NCBI RefSeq assembly: GCF_010015445.1
Contig: NC_053115.1
Coordinates: forward strand, 3,860,576-3,924,575
Reading direction: 5' to 3'
Length of the DNA: 64,000 nt
Source: Perca fluviatilis
Taxonomy: Eukaryota; Chordata; Actinopteri; Perciformes; Percidae
The translations under genes and the position numbers were made by a program. The notes beneath the pieces were generated by a model. It searched no databases. It was not told where the DNA came from and worked only from the letters and a program-made list of their open reading frames with translations. Within the stretch, counting starts at the first letter, position 1. The number at the start of each line of letters is the position of its first letter. Below are positions 1 to 35,600 of this stretch, one piece after another.

Positions 1-147
1 TTCATGTGTTAAGCGCCACCCCTTTATTCATTAAAATATCATTATTTGGCCCCAGTGTATCGATTATCGTATGAATACATGCTCAGAGTACGCATGCCTG
101 CACACACAAGAGCTGTGGCTGCATTTCTAACAGCATGAATGACTCAC

Positions 148-461
148 CTGGGTAACAGAATTGTTTGAGTTACCGGTCTTCACTGTTGCCAGGACTTTCT
201 GTTTTTCCCAAAGCCAGAAGATCAGCATCCACTCTGGGCCACCTGTTTGGCCTATCAGGTACTTGGAATCAGGGGAGAAAGCCATGCATACAAACTCTTC
301 AACAGGCATGTCTCCTGCAGTCAGAACTTTTCTCTTCCTGCCCTGCTCGTGCTGCAGGTCGAACACTGTGATGGTGGCCTTCTCACCACACTCTGACACT
401 GCCAGGTAACGCCGGTTGGCACTGATGGCCAGAGCACGCATGCCCTGGCTTTTCTCTGAGC
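148..461 (-). CDS. cfap57: cfap57 coding exon 2
   Basis: 314 nt encoding residues 53-157 of the WD40 region ([37 protein letters not shown]). Acceptor CTCTACAG, donor CAG|GTGAGT, phase 0 at the end. The next exon is beyond the left edge. Confidence 0.94.
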
Positions 462-727
462 CTGTAGAGACAACAGCAATCAATCAATCAGATAAATTAT
501 CTATATTTTTTCTGCCTTTATTGGATAGGAAAGGGGAGAGAGGGGGGAGGCATGCAGGAAAACTGTCACATGTCGGAGTCGAAATCTGGACCTTTTGCAT
601 AGAGGAATAAACCTCTGCACATGTGCACCCGTTCTACCAAGTGAGCTAACCAGCCACTATATAGCACTTTTCATACATGCAAATGTAGCGCAAAGTGCTT
701 CATACAATATCCCCCCATACAATACAT

Positions 728-761
<34 letters not shown>

Positions 762-1661
762 CTCTACACAGTGGCTAATAAGTACATAAACTGTAGATTG
801 TTAAAAAACATCTATAAAAAACAGATACATATGTAAAATAAAACCAACTAATAAAACCAACTAAAACAAACAGACTACATGTAAATAAATAAAGAAATAG
901 ACCATAAGTATAAATATAAAGAAAATGGGTTAATAAGTTGTTTAATAGAAGGCCTGGCTAAAAAGGTAGGTTTACCCCTAGGGGTACTCTGGAGGACTGC
1001 AGGGGGTACGTGAGATATTTAACAAATGGTTTAATAGTTACAAGGCTGTTGTCCAGAACATTGTTCCTCTTTGTGTAGACTTTTTTTTTTCCCTACCAAA
1101 AATGTGACATTTGTGTCGCCTTCTTTGGACTTATTCTTGCCTTCCTTCCTTCTACTTTTTACAAGTTTCTCGCTTTTTTCGAAGTTATGTGAGTTTTCGT
1201 CTCTTTTTCTCATCAGCCTTTAAATGTTTTCCAGGTACAAGGCTGTTGTGTTGTGTAGTAAATCTATCGCTTACATCGCTGTATCGTTCCTCTTTATAAA
1301 GACTTTTTTTCTACTAAAATGACTCACGCTGGTCAGGGGGCACTTGGCTTAAAGAAACAATTCAAAAGGGGTACATTATTGAAAACAGTTTGAGAACCAG
1401 TGGCCTAGCTAGCCTACCACATGATAAAACACAAACAGGAACTCACTAATTGCAAAGACGATATAGTCTAACAATTAGCAGCCATTCCGGGTCATTGAGC
1501 CTACCTGGTATGAACCTCTGGCATCTCTGGACGGAGTTGTAGCACACACAGCTGTTCCCGCAGGGGAAAACCACCGTCTGCTCATCGAAGAAACACAGAT
1601 TGTTGCTCACACCTGTCCGCAGACCGAAGATGAAATGAGCCTGGGCAACAACGCTGGTCAT
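148..1661 (-). CDS. cfap57: Cilia- and flagella-associated protein 57 (WDR65), 5' part only
   Basis: Two coding exons on the minus strand, 1505-1661 then 148-461, give the first 157 residues; the rest is left of the window. The protein opens [17 protein letters not shown] and continues [40 protein letters not shown] and WLWEKQKV, which match the N terminus of vertebrate CFAP57/WDR65 almost block by block. These blocks are the start of the N-terminal WD40 propeller region. In the family (Chlamydomonas FAP57, human CFAP57) the protein sits on the ciliary axoneme and helps place inner dynein arms; loss causes ciliary dyskinesia. The intron is phase 1: exon 1 ends CCA G with donor GTAGGC, and exon 2 begins GC TCA after a CAG acceptor. 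The second exon ends in phase 0 at CAG with donor GTGAGT. The ATG at 1661 is chosen because it matches the family N terminus. A candidate RFX X-box lies about 185 bp upstream. Identity is very likely; only completeness is limited. Confidence 0.95.
505..655 (-). mobile_element. tRNA-derived SINE (minus strand) in cfap57 intron 1
   Basis: Read on the minus strand, this begins with a tRNA-like head: box A region GTTAGCTCACTTGGTAGA, then box B region GATTTCGACTCC. It continues into the fish SINE body with tttcctgcatg, a pyrimidine stretch, and ends in cctatccaataaaggcag. The same family recurs at 23527-23703, and a fragment at 3395-3532. The copy is diverged and sits inside the cfap57 intron. Confidence 0.75.
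730..759. repeat. (AT)n microsatellite
   Basis: About 14 uninterrupted AT units in cfap57 intron 1. Confidence 0.95.
960..1402. mobile_element. Non-autonomous hAT-like element, cfap57 intron 1
   Basis: Bounded by near-identical 8-bp repeats, gcctggct (952-959) and gcctagct (1403-1410), the length expected for hAT target duplications. Internal blocks (cccctaggggtact, ggggtacattattgaaaa, gtttgagaac) recur in the copy at 9281-9621, which has a perfect 8-bp duplication. No coding capacity. Confidence 0.75.
1505..1661 (-). CDS. cfap57: cfap57 coding exon 1
   Basis: Contains the start codon (1659-1661) and residues 1-52, including [14 protein letters not shown]. The exon is 157 nt and ends in phase 1 at CCA G, followed by donor GTAGGC. 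Confidence 0.94.
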
Positions 1662-1900
1662 TCTGTTGTCGTTTACAGACTTTAAACTTATCTAAATCTA
1701 TAAAGACTCTCCACGCATAACGCCTACTTCCACCAATATAACCAACAGGTATTAATTTAGTTTTGAAAGTCAGAAAAGAGCAAACGCGACTGAGTAAAAC
1801 ACACTGGGACAGGTAGGCACCAGTATGCTGGTGTGATTGGAGTCCCGTCGCTAAGCAACCCAGTACCCAGGATATCCCGCGAGATCTCGTTTGAAGTTAT
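1662..1900 (-). promoter_or_regulatory. cfap57 5' flank with candidate RFX X-box
   Basis: GTCGCTAAGCAAC at 1847-1859 has two inverted X-box half sites (GTCGCT and AGCAAC) with a one-base spacer, the pattern bound by RFX factors that control ciliary genes. An inverted CCAAT box (ATTGG) is at about 1836. The position, about 185 bp upstream of the cfap57 ATG, is typical for a core promoter. The promoter call is inference from motif and position. Confidence 0.5.
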
Positions 1901-2690
1901 CTCTACTGCCGTTTCTTATGCATTTTTTGCAACAACTGTATCATCAATTACCTGGCAAAACTGTTGTTTGCCAATACATCCATGGTTATTTGCTTTCTTT
2001 CTTTAGGCAGCCCGCTTCTTTCTTAATGACCCTTGTTGTCTCGCGGGATTTCGGGGTTTGCCGAGCGACGCAACTCAACTAACTGATAGCACGAGCTCTG
2101 TCCATGGCTCTTTCTAGTGAAGTAGCTACTCAAGCACGTAGGCTAGGCTACTTATAAAGATAGCCTACTTAGCCTACTTTACCCGATCATTATCATTATA
2201 AATTATCATAGTATAGGCTACTGCTACTTTATACTTCTACATTATATTTCAGAGGGAAATATTGTACTTTTTTACTCCACTACATTCATTTGAAAACCAT
2301 ACTAGTTACTATAAGTGGCAATAGAGTCCAGTAGATTTGTGCAATTAGAAGTAGTAGGCCTACATAATGTGACCAGCTGTTTTTGTATTCAAGCCAGTGG
2401 AAGGAGTGATATATGGAGGACAGCTGCACATCACTCATGTGGACATTCAAGATAAGGTAATGTTAGAGCAAGATCAAGGTATGGACAGCATATGTAGCCT
2501 AAATGGCAATAAGGAATAACAGATGATCATATGTTGGTACTAAAATAGACAGCACATCTACAAATTCTGCTATAAAGTCAATTAAACTTTTAGAAGGTCT
2601 TTAAATGAGTTCACAGTACAGTCTAGCAATTCAAGCTTGAATTCATCATTTATTCTTTAGAAAATTAGAGTTTTTAATTTATTTTAATGT
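1900..2690. other. Intergenic DNA, nothing recognised
   Basis: AT-rich non-coding sequence between cfap57 and a LINE tail. Many short 'tagcctac' words near 2140-2220 look like weak local repetition. No supported gene. Confidence 0.5.
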
Positions 2691-2699
2691 TTATTTGTA

Positions 2700-3046
2700 T
2701 AGGGACAATATGTACACACCACAGCACGTATAAGCTACAGTAATTTGCAATGCCTGTGCCTGGATGGGCCTTTAATACACTCAACAACAAATGCATAAAT
2801 TCTTACTACTAGTATAATGCCACTGCTACCACATTGCACATATCTGTACATGTTGTTCATACATTGTTCATATTACTTAGCCATATTTATTCTGCTCTTA
2901 TTACACTGCAATATATGTATTGTCCTGCCTATGCACCACCTGTCTTTACTTTGTATATCACACTGCACTTTTCTGCATTTTTTTTGTCTTTGTACTTGTA
3001 CACTGCACAACGACAATACAGTTGAATCTAATCTAATCTAATCTAA
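2700..3046 (+). mobile_element. Retroelement 3' tail with (TAATC)n end
   Basis: A pyrimidine-rich stretch with repeated 'cattgcac', 'ctgcac' and 'tgtactt' words ends in 'acgacaatacagttgaatc' followed by about four taatc repeats. This is the usual 3' end of fish non-LTR elements. The two ORFs here are low-complexity translations of the tail. Confidence 0.6.
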
Positions 3047-3394
3047 TAAAAGGCAAAACACAAACTCAACATTAAAATTCAGAACTGAAAAATGAAACTT
3101 GAAATGATCACTAAAACAAATTCCCAGCCTGTACAGTACATAAAAGAAATGTACGGTATCTATGATAAGAAATTAAAGGTACTTTTTTTTTTTTAAATAA
3201 TATAATTTTAAACAAATTACTTTGGAAAGTGATCTACCATTTAAATGTGATTTTAGTAGATTTTAGCCTGAGGTTTCTGATGCTGAGTAGTTTTCTAATG
3301 GCTGCTACATGGATGTGGATCAGGGTTTTTGAGTTGGCAGCAGTGGGAGTCAGACATTTCCTTTTAACAGGCATACATTTAAAAAAAATGTAGG

Positions 3395-3532
3395 CGCCCC
3401 ATGTAGGCTGAGTCCTTTGCAGTGGTCCGGGTTCGAGTCTGACCTGCGGCCCTTTGCTGCATGTCATCCCCCATCTCTCTCCCACTTTTCCTGTCTGTCC
3501 ACTGTCACCAGAAATAAAGGGAGTAGCCCCCA
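3395..3532 (+). mobile_element. tRNA-derived SINE fragment
   Basis: Contains box B (gggttcgagtctgacc), then 'tgcatgtcatcccccatctctctcccac' and ends 'aaataaagg', the same body and tail as the SINEs at 505 and 23527. The 5' head is degraded. Confidence 0.65.
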
Positions 3533-4120
3533 AAAAATAATAATAAAACAAAAAAAGCAATCCAGACTGCATACTTAAAAGGCTTTAATGGCATGATTCA
3601 ATAACAACCGTGAGTGGTTTTGCATCTGAGGCTCTAATTTCAAGACAAAATTGACAATACAACTCATCCATTGAATGATAATGGATAAACATTTCATGTT
3701 TCCGAATGTGCAAGGCTCTATGATATTAAAAAGTAACTAAACACCAGAGTTTTGGATGAGGTGCCTCTGCCTACCCTGGAAATTTAAAACAAATAAATGC
3801 CTCTGTGAAAAAAGTATCAATGTGGGCAGGGCTGGGAACAGCAGGTCAGCCATGCTCACTCACTCCTCTGTGACAAAAAGTGTAGCAGGTTAATGGCAAA
3901 TATACTGTAAATAACATAACATATAAGAAAAACTGACCGTGTGATATGGTCAAAAGCTTTGGAAGAAGCTTTCAGCATTTACATTTTGCAGGGGTTTTTC
4001 ATTGGTCCAGTTCATGTGATGCATATACCGCTGACAGATGAGTACCTGAATGCAAATACTATATAGCTGATGTTTCCCCTGGATAGCAAGTGTAAGTACA
4101 GATGTTTGAGATACTGCAGC
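3533..4120. other. Intergenic DNA downstream of efcc1
   Basis: No ORF or repeat boundary that I can support. It could include distal 3' UTR of efcc1, but I see no convincing polyadenylation signal. Confidence 0.4.
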
Positions 4121-4395
4121 AGTAGTTTATATCGATGACGGTTCATATCCGGGATTGTTCTGGTGTTGGATGGATGTCTGTCCCCTTCCTCTTCCTTTGT
4201 GTTGGCGTTCTAACCTCCGGTGGATTTGTGAGGACTATGGTTAACTGCTCCTCAGATCTCTGCAGGGTAAATCCAGACAGCTAGCTAGACTATCTGTCCA
4301 ATCGGAGTTTTCTGTTGCACCGTCTTTGTTGATGCATGGACTAGCCAGACCCTCCTCCGCAGCGCTGTGGAGGAAGGTCTGGCAATGCAAGACTA
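4121..4395. mobile_element. MITE (family A), reverse copy
   Basis: Runs from 'agtagtttatatcgatgacg' to 'ggtctggcaatgcaagactag'. It holds the family marks: a near-palindromic core (cctcctccgcagcgctgtggagg), 'ctgcagggtaaatccagacagc' and terminal gtagtctat/tagactac words. Relatives are at 4803-5016, 6883-7341, 8141-8400, 19285-19515, 27902-28322 and 46829-46867. Confidence 0.75.
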
Positions 4396-4690
4396 GGGGT
4401 GAGGGAAAAATCGATACAGCATAGTATCCAGGGGCGGAGCCAGACATTGTAAACATTCGGGGCTCAGCCCAAACCTAGGGGGAGGTCCCTGAATGCTCCA
4501 TTCACAGCAGCTATGTGCACTATTTTCTTTTAAGCCATTTGATAAAAGAATGCCTAAAAATCTGTACAGCATTGAGGGAAAAACAAAATAGTTGTCGAGA
4601 AAAATAATCGTCCTGTAGAGCCTAGATCCTAATTCTTCTCCAAATGTTTTCATCATTCTGAAACCACATTACTCATTTTCACTCCTGGCA
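4190..4690. repeat. Left arm of a large inverted repeat
   Basis: This segment is the reverse complement of 6586-7063, including both the family A MITE end and the adjoining block 'ggggtgagggaaaaatcgata' through 'ctgaaaccacattactcatt'. The arms carry the same junction between two repeat types, so they are copies of one composite segment rather than independent insertions. Confidence 0.85.
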
Positions 4691-4802
4691 GCTAAAAAGA
4701 GCCAAATAATGTAATTATTTTTAAGTTACATAACGTATGGTAGGGTAGGAATCTGGCGTAAACAGCATTACTTATCTTGATACCTATTTTCAGCAAAGTT
4801 CA

Positions 4803-5016
4803 TCTGTCCAGTCTGAGTTTTCTGTTGCACGACTAAAACAACCTTCGAATGTACACAAAACAAAACAGGTTCCTTCCCGAGGCTATTCGTAGCTTCGTCC
4901 GGCGCTTAGCACCGCCCAAGACGACTGTGATTGGTTTAAAGAAATGCCAATTAACCAGAACATGTTTTTCTCCCATCCAGGAATGGTGTATGGACTAGCT
5001 TGCAATGCAAGACTAC
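4803..5016. mobile_element. MITE (family A), truncated copy
   Basis: Shares 'gttccttcccgaggctatt', 'ccgcccaagacgactgtgattgg' and the end 'gcaatgcaagactac' with other family A copies. The opposite end is missing. Confidence 0.7.
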
Positions 5017-5446
5017 TGCAGCAGTTTCCTTTCAATTCTATAAATTCTATCAGTGATGTTGTCGACCAGTTGCAGTCCGTACATTTCACAGACTACGTTA
5101 TGCCCCTTTAAGGTTTAGCTTATTTCAACATTTTCACATTCAGAACTCTGTTGTGGCAACAAATTAAAAAAAATCCATATAGGATCACAAAAGAGTTATG
5201 TGCAATACAAGATCTTGAAAAAAACACGTATATGCACGAATTTCCTTAATATGTAATAAAGCCCTTTGCTATAGTAATTAACATTCTAGACTACTATCCC
5301 TTTATAGATAATAGGGTCCGAGGAGTATATAAACTACAATATAATTACACTATACACATCCATCAGCTTGTTTTTCGACCACTGTTAAGCTTTCAGTTCT
5401 CACAAGGCTGTTGGAGCATCACCGGCCCAGCAGGAGGCAGTGGTGA

Positions 5447-29994
<24,548 letters not shown>

Positions 29995-31625
29995 TTCTAC
30001 TGAGACACATCATATTTCCTCAAACTTAACACAGTTACTTTTTTTTTAATCCAATATGCTGTCGTCATGTGTGTTCATCCTCTCAGTAGCAGCTCTATAG
30101 CAGACTGGCAGAGCTGAAACGAGGCGTGTGTTAAAACAGGGCAGATTTGAATTTAGCACTGCCCCCAAAATCCAAAACCAGGGGTCCCAACCAGTAGGCT
30201 GTAGCTAATATAGGCTATGTACTATAACTGGTCTCATGTTTGCCAGGAGTGTAATTGCCACCAGGTGTGTAAACTTTTGTCATTCTCTTGGGTTGACCTT
30301 GTTAAGATGTAAGATGCCCAAGAGACCATGCTGTGGAGCAGAGGTAGCCTATAGGCTAAACCTTTTCTTTTTTTTCAACTGAAGAATTTTTACTGCATGC
30401 TCTTTACCCAGGGGTAAAACACAAGCTCATATGTAGGGCTTTTTGCACAATTTGCACCTTGCTTTATCCCTGCATGTGTAATGCATGAGGTCCTTTGTAT
30501 GCCATTTTTCACTACAGCTTCTGAACGCAATGCTCATCTGCAGGGGTAGCCATATTTCAGAAGTGAGGGACACAGATTGTTCAGGATGATGATTTTTAGT
30601 CTGTTTTACTGCCAGATCTTGCCCAATGGGAGACCTGCTAACATTTAACTAGTGTAAGGGGTCTGGGCATGCCTCCCCAGATACATTTTTGGCTGTAATA
30701 GCCCAAATTTGGTGCAATCTGGCACATTCTAATGCCACTATTCCATCATATACTGATCTTAATAATTTATTTAAATGAGATGTTTTTTGTACAGATATCA
30801 GACCCTGCTTTATATAATGTAAATCGATTGTGTTTAGATTTATGTTTATACATAAGCTAGTTGATTTTTTTTTATTAATTAGGAAATGTGTGACTGCAAA
30901 AAAGTTCAGGATGCATTAGGAAAAGTGTCTATCTGGAACTGGCATGATGTTTTTTTTTACCTCCATGTTTTACAGACACATTAACAAAGTTTATATATTT
31001 TTATGGGGAAATCATACATCAAAATAAACTTACTACAAGGCTCCCAGTATTATTCTATAGTAGCCTACCTTAACTGTAAATTGCTTAAACTTTCTTGTCA
31101 AAATTCCAATTTTTTACCCTTTATAAACCACATGTGTAGATGCTTTAATTGTTTTGTTTTTTTCAGTTGTAACAGTCTCATTTTGGCTTTATTCCTTTCA
31201 TGAAGTTCATGCAAATCTTGAATTAACCCATAAATAATCTCTTTTTGTGGACTTGATCCATATGCCTAGTTTGGAGCTGTCCTTGTACTGTTATGTTTTG
31301 GAAAGACTTTCCCCAGTTTATCTGTTGTAACTTGTAACATATCCATTTTTCATTATGTGCTGTTTAGTTTTTATGATGTCTTCATTTAAGAACAAAACAA
31401 TAATAACTATATCATAAATCTTTAATTATCTTAGCAACATTTCATATTCATTTTTGTGAATGCAATGCAACAATAGATATAAACTATTCAGCACTTTACC
31501 AACATAAACGCCTTAAAGACCCTTGCCATAGGCCTATGTACATTTTTTTAATTTTTAATCATGCAGCCCTACTATCTATCTAATTTTTTAAATAGCACAT
31601 AAACCATTAATAGGCCTAACTGAAA
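29995..31625. other. Intergenic DNA upstream of efcc1
   Basis: Probable 5' UTR and promoter of efcc1 at the left end, though no clear core promoter motif is visible. The remainder is AT-rich and unrecognised. Confidence 0.4.
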
Positions 31626-31626
31626 A

Positions 31627-31652
31627 CATACATACATACATACATACATACA
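31627..31652. repeat. (ACAT)n microsatellite
   Basis: Six to seven acat units immediately before a LINE fragment. Confidence 0.9.
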
Positions 31653-31670
31653 CTCTTTACACTATTTTAC

Positions 31671-32535
31671 ATGGATGAGTTATCCAACCAATTGACAAGA
31701 TGTAAAACGGGCTGTATGATTGGTAACGCTTTGGTAAATCATCTCATGTATGCTGATGATTTGGCCATTTTCTCTCCCAGCAGTGCTGGTTTTCAGTTGC
31801 TACTGAATATCTGCTCTGAATATGGGGTGAAATATGATGTGTTGTATAATGGTAAAAAGAGTGCTGTCTTGATATGCAGGACAAAAATGGACAAAGACAT
31901 TTGTTTTCCAGACTTTTATCTATCAGGACAAGTGATGAGTGTCTGTAATAAAATTAAATATCTGGGTCACTACATTACAGATCAGTTATCTGATGATGAG
32001 GATATACTCAGGCAGCGTCGCATATTATATGCCCAAGCTAACATGTTGGTAAGAAAATTCCACATGTGCACGGCTGACGTTAAAATGAGTCTGTTTAAAG
32101 CTTATTGTACTCCTTTGTATACTGCTCCCTTATGGACTAAGTTCAAAAAGGCAAGCATGCAGAAGCTCAAGGTTGCTTATAATGACTGTATGAGGATACT
32201 GCTCAAAAAACCCAGGTGCTCTAGTGCAAGTGACCTGTTCTGTAATGCAGGGGTCAGCACCTTCCAGGCATTGTTGAGGAGTCTCATCTACAAATTCATT
32301 TGTCGCCTGAACGTCTCCCAAAATAGCATTGTTATGCTATTAGTAAATCCTAGGTTTAGTGCCATACGATACCAATCATCACTATGGAAACACTGGTATA
32401 AGTGTCTTTTATAGAAATGTAGTATTGTTGTTTCTTCTGGCTTTTATTTCTTTGTACATGTTTTTATTTGTTTTTAAGGTATGTTGTATGTCATGTCTGT
32501 GTCTCTTGAATGGACCTTGAGTCTGGAATAAAAAC
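31671..32535 (+). mobile_element. Non-LTR retrotransposon fragment (reverse transcriptase C-terminal part)
   Basis: An open frame of about 247 codons contains LMYADDLAIFSPS (the YADD catalytic box), CNKIKYLGHYITDQ, RQRRILYAQANMLVRKFH and SSLWKHWYKCLL, typical of fish LINE reverse transcriptase and its downstream region. A 3' UTR follows with 'gaccttgagtctggaataaa'. It is 5' truncated. The intact frame suggests a young insertion, but without endonuclease or most of the polymerase it cannot be autonomous. Confidence 0.88.
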
Positions 32536-32549
32536 GTTGATACCCTAGT

Positions 32550-32760
32550 CCACATGAGTCAAACTCAAATTTAGGTTCACAATAAATTTTGGCCCGCCTA
32601 GTTTTTCGCCAAACGGTAGACGGGAAACTGTAGACGGGAAACTGTTTTCAAACTCCAATTACGCAAAACTGAAATCAGAATTTGGCAGATTTGCCAACTT
32701 TGAGACTCACCAGCTCCCCCAGAAGCAGAGAGTTTTCATATCTAGGCTGTGAAACCATTG
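32550..32760. mobile_element. hAT-like MITE fragment
   Basis: 'gagtcaaactcaaatttagg', 'ttggcccgcctag' and 'tggcagatttgccaa' match, in reverse, the element at 42533-43050. Confidence 0.5.
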
Positions 32761-32856
32761 ACAGGTTGTTTTAAAAAAAAATGTAATCATTGTTTGGCTT
32801 GATTTGCTAAACTCTATGATGGCTGACGAACGTTTTGCTGACTTTTGTAGGACTTT

Positions 32857-33236
32857 TGCTGCGTTCCAGGCAACCCGTAACTCGTGTTTTCACAACCTTC
32901 TAGCCGTGAAAGTGCCCTGGAACGGCAGTCAACTTACTACTCGTGAACTGGTACCAGATGGTTGTACTCCTAGTTACAGTTTTTGACGTCACACACACAT
33001 AAACAACAATGGCGACCCCCTTTGATGCTGTACAGACGCCGTTTATTAACAGTGATAAGATGAAATAAATAGACATAAATAGGCAACGTAAAGTAACCTA
33101 GATAGCTAACGTCAACGTTAGGTAGCCGCTAGCTAACGCTAGCTAGAAGGGTTTGTGGTGACTTGGCCTGGAACGCTCGTGAGTCGTGACTTGAAGTCGT
33201 AACTTACGGGCTAAAAATTGTGTCTGGAACGCAGCA
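32857..33236. mobile_element. MITE with tgctgcgttccaggca ends
   Basis: Left end tgctgcgttccaggca and right end, reversed, tgctgcgttccagaca are inverted repeats, 380 bp. No coding. Confidence 0.8.
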
Positions 33237-33475
33237 TTTATGTCAACTGAAGTTTGACAGAAGTCGAAACGCAACAAAACGTTGCAAAAAGTGACAAACG
33301 TTTAAAAAAAAAAAAAATTGACATAAAACGTCTGAGAAAGCCATAAAAAAGTCAGAAAAAACAGCAAAAATGACGAAAAAAAAGTGACATGCAATAATAC
33401 AGTCGAAGATATTTAACTATATGTAAAAGCATGCCAATAGACTATATATGACTGGCCCTTAATGGGATTCCCTTT

Positions 33476-33670
33476 TTGAAAATGAGCCCTGGCCGTTTTC
33501 TGTCACGGTATGGAATTCCCATGGTCTCACTCTCAACAGCACGTGAGGGCAGCAGCTGTACAACGCGCCTTACTTTCTTCACTGCAGTGGTTGTCATGGC
33601 GGTGGTTGCTTGGCAACGCATTGCACTCGGAGATAATTTTGTGTCTTTGACAGTTGAGTAGACTTAGCTA
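33476..33670. promoter_or_regulatory. Repeat-like block with strong RFX X-box, upstream of cfap92
   Basis: GTTGCTTGGCAAC at 33605-33617 is an inverted pair of X-box half sites (GTTGCT and GGCAAC, one-base spacer). It lies 1.3 kb upstream of the cfap92 start, where a non-coding first exon could lie. The surrounding block ('gtgagggcagc...ttcactgcagtggttgtcatggc') recurs at about 40898-40970 without the X-box, so the setting is repeat-derived. Confidence 0.4.
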
Positions 33671-34276
33671 CTTTACTAGTATGGCTCTTACTGTGACAAT
33701 CATTTAAATGAAATGAGTTATTAGCTACGGAAATGATAAGTCCAGGTAAAGTGACAAGAAGTGCAGAAGTAGGCCTATGTTTGATTTTGTGATTAAGGTT
33801 TTTAGTATCTGTAAACGTCTCTAACGTTCACGAACACGTCAGGCTCTTCGTCTACCAGGTACGTAACACAGCAGAAACAACTGTAACCTAATGTGTTCTC
33901 TTAATATACAGTCATTAATATTAATATTAAATTAATTAACACTAGTTGACAGAGAAATTGCAGTTCTTATTTTACATTTCCAGAATGAGCTAGGTAGGTA
34001 CCTAGGTATCGACGTTAGTTTTCAAAGTGGGTCGTGGGTCGCGGAAACCTCAGGGGGTCCTTAAGGGGGTTCCAGGGGTCCCCCCAAAAAGGGGAATAAT
34101 TTATTTTCACTGTAATACCATCCATAAGTAACATAGTGATACAATGTATGACTATTTCGGCGATGGGTTTCATAGAGCAGGGGTTCTCAAACGTTTTGTG
34201 TCGCCTTTAGAAGTTTTTGTTTACTTTTTCTATGTTTTTGTCGCCTTCATCGACGTTATTTTTGTGTATAGTCAAC

Positions 34277-34571
34277 TTTATTAACAATGTATTGATCAAT
34301 AGAAACTTTATTTCGAAATAGACAACGCTACACTTCATAAGGTATTGTATTCTAAATACAAAGTACCCGGATTAACTTGCTGTTGTTGTGAGCTTGCTCT
34401 CCGAGTACGATCTTTTATTAAGTAGCCTAAATTTATTAACAATGTATTGATCAATAGATACTTTATTTTGAAATAGAAAACGTTACACACATTCTAAACA
34501 CAAAGTACCCGGATTAACTTGCTGTTTGGTCCTTGGTCTCCAAGTACGATCTTTTATTAAGTAGCCTAAAT
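34277..34571. repeat. Tandem duplication, about 150-bp unit, two copies
   Basis: 34277-34431 and 34432-34571 share 'tttattaacaatgtattgat', 'caaagtacccggattaactt' and 'tacgatcttttattaagtag' in the same order. The second copy carries an internal deletion. Confidence 0.9.
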
Positions 34572-34617
34572 TGCACATATATATTTAACCCTTGGTACTA
34601 GCTCGCTTTTTCAGTCG

Positions 34618-34834
34618 ACTCGATGGAAAATCAAAGTAAGATCAACAAAAAGAGTGAATGTATCTTTTTAGATAAAACAAATTTTGACAAAGTTTATATT
34701 TAGGTACATAATTTGAAGTTAGAAAAAATGTGTTAAATTGCAATTAATGCAGAATATCCCAGTTTGTCATATATCGTGACACAAGTATCGTGATAATATT
34801 GTATCGTGGGGCCTCTGGTGATTCATACCCCTAC
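34618..34834. mobile_element. hAT-like MITE, right part, abutting cfap92 exon 1
   Basis: Matches the second half of the intact element at 61627-61992 ('atctttttagataaaaca', 'atcgtgataatattgtatcg', 'ggcctctggtgattcatacccc'). It ends about 100 bp before the cfap92 start codon. Confidence 0.75.
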
Positions 34835-34936
34835 GGACTAGAGCACAACAATCCCCCTGTTGTCCTATTTCATTCACCCTTTTCTATGCTGTGTTTCTCA
34901 TTAAAAGTGCTACAGTGGAATCAGACCCCATGGGCC

Positions 34937-35162
34937 ATGGCAGACATGCCAGAGGCGAGTCTTTGTATCTCACGGTCAGACCGTGATGATGAAGAAGTTT
35001 CAGATAAAGAACGGGAAGATGTCCTCGTCCTTGAGACTGATTTATTGTCCATGGAGCCTGGTTTGGAAAACAGGTCAGAGTCAACTGAGGATATCACGAC
35101 ACGCACAGATGACAGCTACTACGTCACATGGACAGTTTGCATTGCCCTAGCTGTCCCAACAG
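34937..35162 (+). CDS. cfap92: cfap92 coding exon 1
   Basis: [15 protein letters not shown], an acidic Ser-rich region ([18 protein letters not shown]) to CIALAVPT; phase 1 end, donor GTAAAA. The frame is also open upstream to 34790, but that part is hAT-derived. Confidence 0.85.
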
Positions 35163-35277
35163 GTAAAAAAAGACAAAAAGAAAAAGACGATCATTCCCTC
35201 CAATATCTTGAATCATATTGCAATCGCAATGTAAAAATAATCCTAATTAGAGATTTTCCTCATATCATGCAGCCCTA

Positions 35278-35346
<69 letters not shown>

Positions 35347-35372
35347 CATATATCCATCTATCTATTTATCCG

Positions 35373-35413
<41 letters not shown>

Positions 35414-35524
35414 GTATTCATCTATCTATGTATCTGTCTATCTATCAATATATCTATCTATCCATCTATCTATCTATTTATCTGTCTATCTATTTATCTA
35501 TCTCTCTATCTATTTATCTGTCTG

Positions 35525-35600
<76 letters not shown>

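Noticed and set aside
4393..4656. 87-codon ORF in the left inverted-repeat arm
   Set aside because: It is repeat sequence also present at 6586-6890; no conserved protein features.
34790..34936. Extension of the cfap92 first exon frame upstream of 34937
   Set aside because: The sequence is the right end of a hAT MITE; the first Met with good context and protein-like composition is at 34937.
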